In this document: piece after piece, positions 40,678 through 49,031 of the stretch | How the letters are laid out: each line of letters begins with the position of its first letter | Position numbering within the stretch: position 1 is the stretch's first letter | Assembly: GCF_900110885.1 (NCBI RefSeq) | Contig: NZ_FOFJ01000004.1 | Coordinates: forward strand, 1 to 64,000 | DNA from: Azotobacter beijerinckii | Lineage (GTDB): Bacteria > Pseudomonadota > Gammaproteobacteria > Pseudomonadales > Pseudomonadaceae | Length of the DNA stretch: 64,000 nt | Reading direction: 5' to 3' | Notes under the pieces: generated by a model | Told to the model about the DNA's origin: nothing | The model's input: only the letters and a program-made list of their open reading frames with translations | Database searches by the model: none | Program-made: the position numbers and the translations under genes

Positions 40678-40726
40678 TGCAACGAGAGTCGCTATAGGTA
40701 GGAGTACCTAGCGGGCTACATCCTAG

Positions 40727-40756
40727 GCGGTCACCACATGGTTGGTGGCCGCTTTT
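40727..40756 (+). terminator. Terminator-like hairpin inside the intron 5' region
   Basis: A 10-bp stem (40727-40736 with 40743-40752, one G-T pair) and a 6-nt loop are followed by TTTT. It lies 50 bases downstream of the groEL stop codon. It may simply be a domain I helix of the intron. If it terminates, it would reduce intron and IEP transcription. Confidence 0.4.
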
Positions 40757-41291
40757 CCCGCAAAACAGCTCTAAAAACCCGAGATCCGGGCGACAAAAGC
40801 CCGGATTCAGGGTGCCGTCAAGGCGCTAAGGATTCGGCAATTCGTTGCCTAAATATCCGGTCTTCCACCGTGGGGACCATAAAACGATATTCGTACTGAG
40901 CCTGTATTTCGCGTTTTGAGTACAGGGGAGGTATGGGAGATCGTGTCCAAAAGCTGGCTGCTCCTATCCGTAGGGCGCAAGCCATAGCTGTCATTGTCTC
41001 ACCCGAAAACCGCAAGGTAGCCGGGATACGAGACCTTCTGTTCAGCCAGAAAGTAGCCTAGGGACAGTGCGTCGCCGGTAACGGCGGGGTGCGAAGCGTC
41101 CTGACAATGTAGCCCCATGATGTCTGTGGTGTGTGGTCGCCGCGAGGCGCCATGCAGACCCTGCGAGCAACACGCGGGCGAGGCGCTAGGCTGGGTGGTA
41201 CGGCCAACGTAAGTGAACTGCTGATAAACACCGTCAACCGCATGGAGCCAAAGTTGCTGACAGGCTTCGACCAAAAGGGTGCGTGACTGGT

Positions 41292-41314
41292 TGTCCCTCT
41301 TACATCTGGGGACA
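41292..41314 (+). other. EBS1 stem-loop of the group II intron
   Basis: Arms TGTCCC (41292-41297) and GGGACA (41309-41314) present an 11-nt loop containing TACATC (41301-41306), which complements the six exon bases before the 5' splice site. The T at 41300 just upstream can pair with exon base A43475, as the delta position does in some intron subgroups. Confidence 0.7.
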
Positions 41315-41709
41315 CGCTGACATCGAGTCACCGGTGAACAGGCAGGGCCTAACCCACTCTTGTGATGGTTATGGAACTCGGTAAGCCCGTATTTTCGCCA
41401 CTGGCTGGTAGAGCGGGGGCAGGTCGACCGCAAGGAAGGCTGTTGAAAGTGCGGGTAAAGGAGGTCGGAAAAAGCGAATGCCGCCCTGTAACGGGGCTGG
41501 ATAGGGGCCGTTGCCCCGACCCGAAAGGGTGCCCACTTCCGACTGGTCTTTGATCGCGAAAAGGCTTGTAAAGCCATAAAAGCTGGCGTCGTTCGGTCCG
41601 ACCGGCGGCGTCTGAACAGAAATCCCTCGCGGGGTAGTGAACTCACTCCCCGCAAGGGCGACGTGCGTCCGCTGCTCCTCCGGGGAAATCTTCTTTGGAG
41701 GAAAGCAAG

Positions 41710-43401
41710 ATGAGTGCGTCTGAAAAGGAAGTACCTGCGTCCTCCCTCCCGGCCAGCAGTTGGCACACGATCGACTGGGCAACCAGTCATCGGCGGGTGA
41801 GAGGGCTACAGGTACGGATCGCGAAGGCAGCCAAGAATCGGCAATGGCGGCAGGTGAAAACCTTGCAGCGCATGCTGGTCCGCTCGTTCGCCGCCAAGGC
41901 ATTGGCGGTCAAACGGGTCACTGAAAACCGGGGTCGCAGGACTCCGGGCGTCGACGGGGAAACCTGGAGCACGCCTGAAAGCAAATGGAAGGCTATTTTT
42001 CGGTTACAGCGCACGGGCTACCGGCCCAGGCCGTTGCGGCGGGTGTACATCCCCAAAGCCAACGGCCAGCGCCGACCGCTGGGAATACCGACGATGCTGG
42101 ATCGGGCCATGCAGGCGTTATACCTGCTGGCGCTCGAACCGGTGTCCGAGACCACGGCGGACCGGAATTCCTATGGCTTTCGTCCTCACCGTTCCACGGC
42201 GGATGCAATCGAGCAATTGTTCGTCAACCTCGGTCGCAAGCACTCTGCGCAGTGGGTCATGGAAGGGGATATCAAAGGCTGTTTCGACAACATCAGTCAC
42301 GACTGGCTGATCGCCAACGTCCCGCTGGACAAGGCGGTCTTACGGAAATGGCTGAAGGCGGGATACCTGGAATCCGGCCAATTGAACCCCACCGGGGCGG
42401 GAACTCCGCAAGGAGGCATCATCTCGCCGGTGCTGGCCAACCTGGCGCTTGATGGTCTGGAAAAGGCGCTCGAATCGCGATTCGGGCAACGCAACACCAA
42501 AGCCAGCTACAAGACCAAGGTCAACTATGTGCGGTATGCGGACGATTTCGTCATCACCGGCATCTCGAAAGAGCTGCTGGTGAATGAGGTGAAGCCCGTC
42601 GTCGCCGCCTTCATGGCGGAGCGCGGGTTGAGCCTCGCGGCGGAAAAGACGCTGTTCACGCATGTGTCGGAGGGGTTCGATTTCCTCGGGCAGAATGTCC
42701 GCAAGTACGGTGACAAGCTGCTGATCAAGCCAGCCCACCGGAACGTCAAGGCATTCCTGGCCAAGGTCAAGGCGTTGATCGAGGGAAACAAGACGGCTCC
42801 GGCCAGTCTGTTGATAGACAAGCTCAACCCGGTCATCCGGGGCTGGGCCAACTATCATCGGCCGATAGTCGCCAAGAAGACCTTCAATTACGTGGATTAC
42901 CGGATATGGAAGTTGTTGTGGCGGTGGTGCAGGCGGCGACATGGAAATCGCTGCAAACGCTGGATCAAGGAGAAATACTTCAAGCGCATCGGTACGCGCA
43001 GTTGGGTATTCTCCGGGCAGTATCCCAGCGGCAAACTGGCCACATTGCTGTACGCCGACGACACGACCATACAGCGGCACAAGAAAACCAGAGCGGAGGC
43101 CAATCCGTACGACCCGAAAGACGAGATGTACTTCGAGGAAAGGCTGGAATACGCCTGGCGGAGATCGGACGAGGGGAAACGGAGAACGCTGAGGCTGTGG
43201 CTTGGCCAGAACAAGCGCTGCCCGATGTGCAAGCAGTTGATCACGTTCGAGACGGGGTGGAACATCCACCACATCATCGAGCGGCACATGGGCGGAGGCG
43301 ACGAGCTGGACAATCTGGTGCTGTTGCATCCCAACTGTCATCGACAGCTACACAGTGCGGCACCGGCTCTTTCGATTGAGAAAGGGCTTACAAAGGCTTG
43401 A
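41710..43401 (+). CDS. Group II intron-encoded reverse transcriptase/maturase with HNH endonuclease
   Basis: This is a 563-aa multifunctional protein. The reverse transcriptase domain (about 60-330) has the catalytic Asp of DIKGCFDN (Asp187) and YADD at 276-279. The maturase X domain follows (about 340-440, LLIDKLNPVIRGWANYHRP). A C-terminal HNH endonuclease holds CPMC (504-507), HH at 520-521 and HPNCHRQLH. It promotes splicing and retrohoming into intronless groEL. ATG 41710 follows GGAGGA at good spacing. The TGA stop overlaps the first bases of domain V, so the coding part fills domain IV to its edge. Confidence 0.95.
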   Translation: MSASEKEVPASSLPASSWHTIDWATSHRRVRGLQVRIAKAAKNRQWRQVKTLQRMLVRSFAAKALAVKRVTENRGRRTPGVDGETWSTPESKWKAIFRLQRTGYRPRPLRRVYIPKANGQRRPLGIPTMLDRAMQALYLLALEPVSETTADRNSYGFRPHRSTADAIEQLFVNLGRKHSAQWVMEGDIKGCFDNISHDWLIANVPLDKAVLRKWLKAGYLESGQLNPTGAGTPQGGIISPVLANLALDGLEKALESRFGQRNTKASYKTKVNYVRYADDFVITGISKELLVNEVKPVVAAFMAERGLSLAAEKTLFTHVSEGFDFLGQNVRKYGDKLLIKPAHRNVKAFLAKVKALIEGNKTAPASLLIDKLNPVIRGWANYHRPIVAKKTFNYVDYRIWKLLWRWCRRRHGNRCKRWIKEKYFKRIGTRSWVFSGQYPSGKLATLLYADDTTIQRHKKTRAEANPYDPKDEMYFEERLEYAWRRSDEGKRRTLRLWLGQNKRCPMCKQLITFETGWNIHHIIERHMGGGDELDNLVLLHPNCHRQLHSAAPALSIEKGLTKA

Positions 43402-43474
43402 GCTGTATGCGGGGAAACTCGCACGTACAGTTCTTAGGGGAGGGGTGGCCAGCAATGGTCGCCCCTTACCCGAC
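43400..43474 (+). ncRNA. Group II intron domains V and VI
   Basis: Domain V is a 34-nt hairpin (43400-43433) beginning GAGCTGTATGCGG and closing with GCACGTACAGTTC, with loop GAAA-type sequence. Domain VI pairs 43437-43450 with 43457-43471 and leaves A43468 bulged, seven bases from the intron end, the usual branch-point position. The last bases are GAC. Confidence 0.93.
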
Positions 43475-43533
43475 AGGCGAGCCGTTCCGCTCCCGGCCTG
43501 AAGCTCTGCCTGGCAGGGTGAACGGCTTCCCAG

Positions 43534-43558
43534 ACGCCCCGACTTGTTCGGGGCGTTT
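43534..43558 (+). terminator. groESL terminator downstream of the intron
   Basis: Nine-base arms ACGCCCCGA (43534-43542) and TCGGGGCGT (43548-43556) with a 5-nt loop are followed by TTT and, two bases on, TTTT. It lies 60 bases beyond the 3' splice site, consistent with being the original groEL terminator before intron entry. Confidence 0.8.
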
Positions 43559-43644
43559 GCTTTTCAGGTGTCCCCCGACTTTGGGCTGGGCTCCGTTTGC
43601 CTGTCGTTTCCCATCCCTCGTTTTTCCGCGGTTGGCCTTTCCCT

Positions 43645-44337
43645 TCAGATCAGTTGGATCTCCTCCGGCGTCAGTGGGCGGTACTGGCCGGGCATCAACC
43701 CCGGTTCCAGCCGCAAGGGCCCCATGCTTTCTCGGTGCAGACGCAGCACGCGGTTGCGGAAGTGCCCGAACATCCGCTTGACCTGATGGTAGCGCCCCTC
43801 GAACAGCGTCAGTCGGGCGCTGTGGCTGCCGAGAGTCTCTAGCCCGGCCGGCTGGGTGACGAGATCCTCGTAGGCGAAGTAGAGGCCGCGGGCAAACACT
43901 TCGATGTATTCCGCGTCGATCGGCTCGGCGGTTTCCACGTAATACACCTTGGCCAGCTTGTGCTGCGGATGAGTGATGCGGCGTGACCAGAGTCCATCGT
44001 TGGTGATCAGCAGCAGGCCGGTGGTTGTGAGGTCGAGGCGCCCGGCCAAATGCAGATCCTGCCGGTCCGGCTCCTCCAGCAGGTCGAGCACGGTTCGGTG
44101 TTGCTCATGGCGGGTGGCGCTGACCACCCCAGCAGGCTTGTGCAGCATGAAATAGCGCGCCGGCCTGCCGGCCTGCAGAACACTGTCATCCAGTTCGATC
44201 CGGCTGAATTCACGGATTTCAACGCGCCCGTCGCGAGCCACCTGGCCGTCGACGCGAATCCGTCCGCCGGCCAGAAGCAGGCGGGCGTCCCGGCGGTTGA
44301 GGTGGGGCTGATTGCCGAGAAAGCGGTCAAGGCGCAT
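43645..44337 (-). CDS. rsuA: 16S rRNA pseudouridine-516 synthase RsuA
   Basis: This is a 230-aa protein. An N-terminal S4 RNA-binding domain (MRLDRFLGNQPHLNRRDARLL) is followed by the pseudouridine synthase domain with catalytic Asp in AGRLDLTTTGLLLIT. KVYYVE and EGRYHQVKRMFGHFRNRV are also family signatures. It modifies U516 of 16S rRNA. It is preceded on the same strand by a small Cys-rich gene that overlaps its start. Confidence 0.93.
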   Translation of the reverse strand: MRLDRFLGNQPHLNRRDARLLLAGGRIRVDGQVARDGRVEIREFSRIELDDSVLQAGRPARYFMLHKPAGVVSATRHEQHRTVLDLLEEPDRQDLHLAGRLDLTTTGLLLITNDGLWSRRITHPQHKLAKVYYVETAEPIDAEYIEVFARGLYFAYEDLVTQPAGLETLGSHSARLTLFEGRYHQVKRMFGHFRNRVLRLHRESMGPLRLEPGLMPGQYRPLTPEEIQLI

Positions 44338-44545
44338 CGGGCATTGTCTCGTCGTGTAGCCGCTGCAGGCAGCGGGGGCACAGGCAGGCCTGGTTGCACA
44401 GATCCGCTGGCAGGCACTTCAGCGCGTCGGGATTGGCGGGCTTGGAAAAGCACCAGCATTCGGCGTTCCGAGATGGATTGGCTAGGCCGCAGGCGTTGCC
44501 GTCGCCGCACAGGGGGCAGAGCTTGGGATCGGTGTTCAAGGACAT
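44327..44545 (-). CDS. Small cysteine-rich CWC-type protein
   Basis: This 72-aa protein has eleven cysteines, arranged as CPLCGDGNACG, ECWCF and the tail CNQACLCPRC. It belongs to the cysteine-rich CWC family of proteobacteria, which are presumed zinc-binding and have no assigned role. It overlaps the rsuA start by 11 bases, so it is co-transcribed. It is real by family and spacing, with function unknown. Confidence 0.8.
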   Translation of the reverse strand: MSLNTDPKLCPLCGDGNACGLANPSRNAECWCFSKPANPDALKCLPADLCNQACLCPRCLQRLHDETMPDAP

Positions 44546-44741
44546 GGAAATAATTGCACTTGTATGGTGCGCACTTGGCGTTTCTCACCGAGACAGTGCG
44601 CAAGTCCGCCGAAGGGTAATGGTAATGGGAAATCGCTCAAGTTTAGAATGACCATATAAAGTTTGCGATTTTGTTGTCTATTTCGCTGTATGTGATTGTT
44701 TTTGGTTGTTTTTATATTTTTCGAAAATGCGGGGGCGTCCG
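44546..44741. other. AT-rich intergenic patch
   Basis: The stretch from about 44635 to 44730 is strongly AT-rich (long T and TTTG runs), unlike the GC-rich surroundings. It separates the Cys-rich gene and the small lipoprotein. No convincing promoter pair was identified. It may carry promoters for both directions or be recently acquired DNA. Confidence 0.5.
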
Positions 44742-44924
44742 ATGCGTGGCTTTTCTGTGTGTCTTTTGAGTGCATTTTTGCTGTTGGGTGGTTGCAGTAT
44801 TGGTGCGCCGGGTGCTCGTACGGGGCTTGGGGGGGGTACCCATCTCGACTTGGGTAAGGGGGGGCACGGAGGGTATGGCGGACAGTTCTGCCCGCCAGGG
44901 CAGGACAAGAAGGCCAATTGTTGA
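44742..44924 (+). CDS. Small Gly-rich lipoprotein, hypothetical
   Basis: This is a 60-aa predicted lipoprotein. Signal peptide MRGFSVCLLSAFLLLGGC has a lipobox LGGC with Cys at residue 18, then a Gly-rich segment (GARTGLGGGTHLDLGKGGHG) and a C-terminal FCPPGQDKKANC. GGGGG upstream could be the ribosome-binding site. ATG 44727 would add five residues. I do not recognise the family. The lipobox makes it credible despite the size. Confidence 0.55.
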   Translation: MRGFSVCLLSAFLLLGGCSIGAPGARTGLGGGTHLDLGKGGHGGYGGQFCPPGQDKKANC

Positions 44925-45011
44925 ACGGCCGTACCTGTTCGATGTCGAAAGGATGTCATCTAGCGAGGGTCGGTCAAGGCTGGTCTTCGTTGTATTGGGG
45001 GAACATCCATC

Positions 45012-45479
45012 ATGCTGTGCCGATCTCTGCTGGTTGCCCTGCTGGGCCTGTTCCTGAACGGATGCGCCGTATACGACTACGACAATGGCGATGACCACGA
45101 CGATCACCGCCATTATGCCCGTCATGATGATGGATACCGCTATCGCGATTACGACGATGCCCATCGGTACTATTCATACGACAACGATCACCGGCATCGC
45201 CCGGATCAGAGTTACCGTGCTGCCTCCCCCAATCGCCAAGACTGGCGCTCGGAGCGCAAGGAAGTTCCGCGCTACAACGAGCGCAGGGAGGAGCGCCATG
45301 AGCGGCACGAGGAGTGGCGCAGGGAGCCGACTCGCCAGGGTGAGCGTCGCGGCAGCCACTCTCGAACGGACGAGGGCTGGCGGGATCGGCACTCCGAGCA
45401 GGAGTGGCGCCGCTCCTATCGCGCCTCGGATCGCGATCATTCGCATGGGCGGGATAGCTGGGACGATTGGCGTGATTGA
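45012..45479 (+). CDS. Lipoprotein rich in His, Asp, Arg and Tyr, hypothetical
   Basis: This is a 155-aa protein with signal MLCRSLLVALLGLFLNGC and lipobox LNGC (Cys18). The mature part is low-complexity. Residues about 20-65 are dominated by Asp, His and Tyr (DDHDDHRHYARHDDGYRYR), and the rest by Arg and Glu (ERREERHERHEEWRRE). The His/Asp clusters could bind divalent metals, but no known domain is recognised. It follows the small lipoprotein at 87 bases on the same strand. Confidence 0.6.
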   Translation: MLCRSLLVALLGLFLNGCAVYDYDNGDDHDDHRHYARHDDGYRYRDYDDAHRYYSYDNDHRHRPDQSYRAASPNRQDWRSERKEVPRYNERREERHERHEEWRREPTRQGERRGSHSRTDEGWRDRHSEQEWRRSYRASDRDHSHGRDSWDDWRD

Positions 45480-45587
45480 CCCTCTGGGTCCTTGCCGGTA
45501 TCCGAGTGGGCGTGCCGGGCGGGATGGTCGGGAAGATTGTCCCGCCGGCATCGGTATCCTGGCGCTGTAGCGGTTTGGTACGTCGCT
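45480..45587. other. Convergent spacer with imperfect hairpin
   Basis: Arms at 45514-45524 and 45540-45549 (GCCGGGCGGGA and TCCCGCCGGC) pair with one bulged base. No T run follows. It may act as a weak bidirectional stop between the lipoprotein and the enoyl-CoA hydratase. Confidence 0.4.
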
Positions 45588-46406
45588 CTACCTGTTGCGC
45601 CACTGCGGGGTGCGTTTCTCGAGAAAGGCGTTGACGCCTTCGCGGGTGTCTTCGGCTTCGAAGAGATCGACGAAGCGTTCGCGCTCCTCCACCAGCCAGC
45701 CGTTGGGTCCACGCTCGCGGGCGCCTTGGATCAGTGGCTTTATGGTGCGCACTGCGACCGGACTCTGCTGTGCCACCTTGGCTGCCAGCAGCAGGGCCTG
45801 ACCGCGTGACTCGCCGGATTCGACGACTTCCTCTACCAGGCCGATGCGCCGGGCGGTTTCGGCATCCACCCGTTCGCCGCAGAGGATCATGCGCTTGGCC
45901 CAGCCTTCGCCGACCAGCCAAGGCAGTAGCTGGGTGCCGCCAGCGCAGGGCAACAGGCCCACCGCGGCCTCCGGCAGGGCCAATAGGGCCTGACGCTCGG
46001 CGATGCGGATGTCGCAGGCCAGCGCGCACTCCAGCCCGCCGCCCATGGCGTAGCCGTTGATCGCGGCGATGGATACGCCGCGGAAATCGCGCAGGGCCTC
46101 GAAGGCTTCGCCGAAGCGCCGGGCCATCTCGCGGGCGCGGCCCCTGTCTCCGTCGGCGAACAGCTTGAGGTCGGCGCCGGCACTGAAGAATTTTTCGCCC
46201 TGGCCGGTCACCACCAGGGCGTAGATGTCGTCGTCGCGGTTGAGGTGTTCGACCAGCAGGCGCAGACCGATCAGCGAGTCGCGATCCCAGGTGTTGGCCG
46301 GCGGGTGGTTGATGGTGATCAGCGCGGTATGCCCGTGCTTTTCCACCGTCAGCTTGTGGGTCAGATCGAACAGGCCGGGATGGTAGGTTTCTACGGCATG
46401 GCTCAT
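45588..46406 (-). CDS. Enoyl-CoA hydratase/isomerase family protein
   Basis: This is a 272-aa crotonase-fold protein. The oxyanion-hole residues lie in FSAGADLKLFA and AINGYAMGGGLECALACD. The Glu positions GLECAL and LPEAAVGLLP fit those of active hydratases. It hydrates 2-enoyl-CoA in fatty-acid breakdown. From memory it closely resembles P. aeruginosa PA0745 (DspI), linked to cis-2-decenoic acid signalling, and the neighbouring acyl-CoA dehydrogenase matches that locus. Here that neighbour is broken. Confidence 0.9.
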   Translation of the reverse strand: MSHAVETYHPGLFDLTHKLTVEKHGHTALITINHPPANTWDRDSLIGLRLLVEHLNRDDDIYALVVTGQGEKFFSAGADLKLFADGDRGRAREMARRFGEAFEALRDFRGVSIAAINGYAMGGGLECALACDIRIAERQALLALPEAAVGLLPCAGGTQLLPWLVGEGWAKRMILCGERVDAETARRIGLVEEVVESGESRGQALLLAAKVAQQSPVAVRTIKPLIQGARERGPNGWLVEERERFVDLFEAEDTREGVNAFLEKRTPQWRNR

Positions 46407-46432
46407 GGCATTTTCCTTGGTTGGCAGGCCGA

Positions 46433-47046
46433 TTACAGCAGCTGTTCCAGCGTGCCGCCCTTTTCCAGCAGGTGGCGGGCGATGATTACTCGCATGATTT
46501 CGTTGGTGCCCTCAAGGATCTGGTGCACGCGGCTGTCGCGTACCCAGCGCTCCAGTGGATAGTCGTTCAGATAGCCGTCGCCGCCGTGGAGTTGCAGGGC
46601 TTCGTTGCAGATCTCGAAGCTCTGGTCGGTGGCGAAGCATGTGGCCATCGCGCAGTAAAGGCTAGCTTGTGGATGGCCGCGGTCCAGCCGGTCTGCGGCC
46701 AGCAACACCATCTGCCGGCTGGCGGTGAGCTGGGTGAGCATGTCGGCGAGCTTGAACTGCAGGGCCTGGAACCCGGCCAGCGGCTTGCCGAATTGCCGGC
46801 GCCCCCCGACATAGCCCAGCGACTGATCCAGGGCGGCCCGGGCCGCACCGGGGGAGCAACTGGCGATGTTGATGCGGCCGCCGTCCGCCTCGTCGATGTA
46901 CAGGCCCAAGTAGTCCTGCTCGGCGGCCTGGCGGATTGCCGTCAGGGGGAACTGGAGTCGGCGGCATGCGGCGCCAGTTCGCGGCGGGCGAAGGTGTGGG
47001 CGCTGTCGATCGGCAGGCGTTGTTCCCCGGTGAGTTCGAAGTCCAT
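46433..47046 (-). pseudogene. Acyl-CoA dehydrogenase, internally deleted and frameshifted
   Basis: The gene begins at ATG 47046 with MDFELTGEQRLPIDSAHTFA, a normal acyl-CoA dehydrogenase start. It hits TGA at about residue 35 (SSSP then stop). In the next frame PLTAIRQAAEQDYLGLYIDE continues the family sequence to EADGG. It then joins directly to RINIASCSPGAARAALDQS, which is normally about 190 residues further on. The C-terminal half, with GGDGYLNDYPLERW and ILEGTNEIMR, is intact to 46433. The flavin and catalytic mid-domain is missing, so the 614-bp remnant cannot be active. Confidence 0.9.
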
Positions 47047-47256
47047 GGGCGGTATTCCCGTTTGGCGTTATCCTGCGCCGCGATTGGCGTGTCGGGCGCC
47101 GGCTCTCTTGGCGGTCGGCCGCGTGCTGGCCGAAAGGGATGGGCCTTCTTATGTTGTTATAGCGGCGTTGTGGCGAGTTTTCACCGCAAGCCCGTGCCTT
47201 GACTTGGCGGCAGGGCTTCTCTAGCGTGCCGCGGTCATTCGCAAGGGGAAAAAGCT
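47047..47256. other. Spacer between the pseudogene and ung
   Basis: No gene, hairpin or promoter motif could be supported. It presumably carries the ung promoter. Confidence 0.4.
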
Positions 47257-47955
47257 ATGGGCAGTGCCGAAGAGCGCATCAAACTGGAGGCTTCCTGGAA
47301 GGAAGCGCTTCATGACGAGTTCGACAAGCCCTACATGCGGGATCTGGGCGATTTCCTGCGGCGGGAAAAGGCGGCCGGCAAGGAGATCTATCCGCCGGGA
47401 GCACTGATCTTCAACGCGCTGAATTCGACGCCGCTGGAGCGGGTCAAGGTGGTGATCATCGGCCAGGATCCCTACCACGGACCCGGCCAGGCCCACGGCC
47501 TGTGTTTCTCGGTGCAACCGGGCGTACCGGCGCCGCCGTCGCTGCTGAACATCTTCAAGGAGCTCAAGCGCGATCTGAACATCGACATGCCGACGCATGG
47601 CTGTCTGCAGCACTGGGCCGAGCAGGGCGTGCTGCTGCTCAACACCTCGCTGACGGTGGAGCGGGGCAACGCCGGATCGCACGCCGGCATGGGCTGGCAG
47701 CAGTTCACCGATCGGGTGATCGAGGTGGTCAGCCATCGGCGCGAGCATCTGGTGTTCATGCTCTGGGGGGCTCATGCGCAGAGCAAGCGGCGCCTGATCG
47801 ATCCGAGCAGGCACCTGATCCTCTGCTCCGCGCACCCCTCGCCGCTGTCGGCCCATCGCGGCTTCATCGGCAATGGCCATTTCAGCCGTGCCAATCAGTT
47901 TCTCGAGCAGCACGGCCAGGCACCGATCGACTGGCGCCTGCCGGAAATGCCCTGA
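47257..47955 (+). CDS. ung: Uracil-DNA glycosylase (family 1)
   Basis: This is a 232-aa base-excision repair enzyme. The catalytic water-activating motif is [13 protein letters not shown] (Asp near residue 70). [19 protein letters not shown] and the DNA-intercalating [11 protein letters not shown] loop are intact. It removes uracil from DNA. It converges with ygfZ with a 12-base gap. Confidence 0.96.
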   Translation: MGSAEERIKLEASWKEALHDEFDKPYMRDLGDFLRREKAAGKEIYPPGALIFNALNSTPLERVKVVIIGQDPYHGPGQAHGLCFSVQPGVPAPPSLLNIFKELKRDLNIDMPTHGCLQHWAEQGVLLLNTSLTVERGNAGSHAGMGWQQFTDRVIEVVSHRREHLVFMLWGAHAQSKRRLIDPSRHLILCSAHPSPLSAHRGFIGNGHFSRANQFLEQHGQAPIDWRLPEMP

Positions 47956-47967
47956 GAGCGGAGCGGC

Positions 47968-48909
47968 CTAGCGCTGGGTTTCCAGCTCGTGGTTCAGCGC
48001 GTAGGGAAGATCGAGCAGGCGCAGGGCGGGTCCTTCGAGCGTGCCCAGGTTGACCCGGCCATCCTCGGCGGCATCTTCCTGCAGCACCGCGAGCAGTTCG
48101 ATGCCGCTTTCCGCCGGGGCGGCCAGGACCACTTCGCCGACGCTGGTGCGGTGTACGGGAGAGAACAGTTCGGTAGCGGGTGCCGGTACTTCGTCGCCGT
48201 CCAGTGCCAGGCGGTACAGGCGGCGCTTGAGCTTGCCCAGGTACTGCATGCGCGCGACGATTTCCTGACCGCTGTAGCAGCCCTTCTTGAAGCTTACCCC
48301 GCCGACCGCCTGCAGATTGATCATCTGCGGAATGAATAGTTCGCGGGTCGCACCGAAGACCTGGCCGATCCCGGCGCGGATCTGCGCCAGCAGCCAGCGC
48401 TCCAGCGGAGCCTCGGGCAACTGGCCGGCCAGCTGTGACTGCAGCGCCTCGGCCTGTTCGGCTGGAGCCCAGAGTTCGGAGCGCCCGCCCTCCAGGCGGA
48501 GGGCGATGAGTTCACCGTTGCGCACGACCTGACCGGCCTCCGGGGGCAGATCCAGGCCCAGGCCGATCAGGGCAGCATCGCCGCCGATCAGGCCGAAGCG
48601 GCTCCAGATGCCGCTTTCATCGAACAGCTGGGATTTGGAGAAGGCCGCGAACTTCTTCAGCTCGGTCTGCTGCGGCTCGATCAGTTCGCCGGCCATGGCC
48701 AGGAGGAAGCCGTCGCGGTCGGGAAGGAGGCGAAAGCTCGACACCATTCGCCCCTTCGGTGTGCAGCGGGCACCAAGGCTGGAACTGCCGCCCTTCAGGT
48801 AGTTGAGATTGCAGGTCAGTTGCCCCTGGAGGAATTTGTCGGCATCCGGACCGCGAACGGCCAGCACGCCTTCGTGGACCAGCGGACAGAAATAAGCGGA
48901 ATCGGCCAT
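47968..48909 (-). CDS. ygfZ: Folate-binding Fe-S protein YgfZ
   Basis: This is a 313-aa GcvT-like, tetrahydrofolate-dependent protein that supports Fe-S cluster assembly or repair. The diagnostic motif KGCYSGQEIVAR (K-G-C-Y-x-G-Q-E) is present, as is FLQGQLTCNL near the N-terminus. It is divergent from sdhE, whose product acts on another flavo/Fe-S enzyme, succinate dehydrogenase. Confidence 0.94.
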   Translation of the reverse strand: MADSAYFCPLVHEGVLAVRGPDADKFLQGQLTCNLNYLKGGSSSLGARCTPKGRMVSSFRLLPDRDGFLLAMAGELIEPQQTELKKFAAFSKSQLFDESGIWSRFGLIGGDAALIGLGLDLPPEAGQVVRNGELIALRLEGGRSELWAPAEQAEALQSQLAGQLPEAPLERWLLAQIRAGIGQVFGATRELFIPQMINLQAVGGVSFKKGCYSGQEIVARMQYLGKLKRRLYRLALDGDEVPAPATELFSPVHRTSVGEVVLAAPAESGIELLAVLQEDAAEDGRVNLGTLEGPALRLLDLPYALNHELETQR

Positions 48910-49031
48910 GAGCGTCGCTGCAGTTGATAAGGAGTGGCCGCCATCATAGAGGTCGGTCTCGAGCTTGTCAGCGGGTGCCGGAGTGTCGCGACGCCGGTAT
49001 AATCCGAGCCTTCTTTCAAGGAACCCATCCC

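Noticed and set aside
40717..40722. A second TACATC close to the intron 5' end as EBS1
   Set aside because: It is only 40 bases into the intron and not in a suitable hairpin loop. The copy at 41301-41306 sits in an 11-nt loop, as expected.
41478..41486. ATGCCGCCC, perfectly complementary to the exon stretch GGGCGGCAT before IBS1, as a possible EBS2
   Set aside because: It lies 3' of EBS1, whereas EBS2 is normally 5' of EBS1 in domain I, and GC-rich 9-mers recur by chance. TGCCG at 40813-40817 is an equally uncertain candidate.
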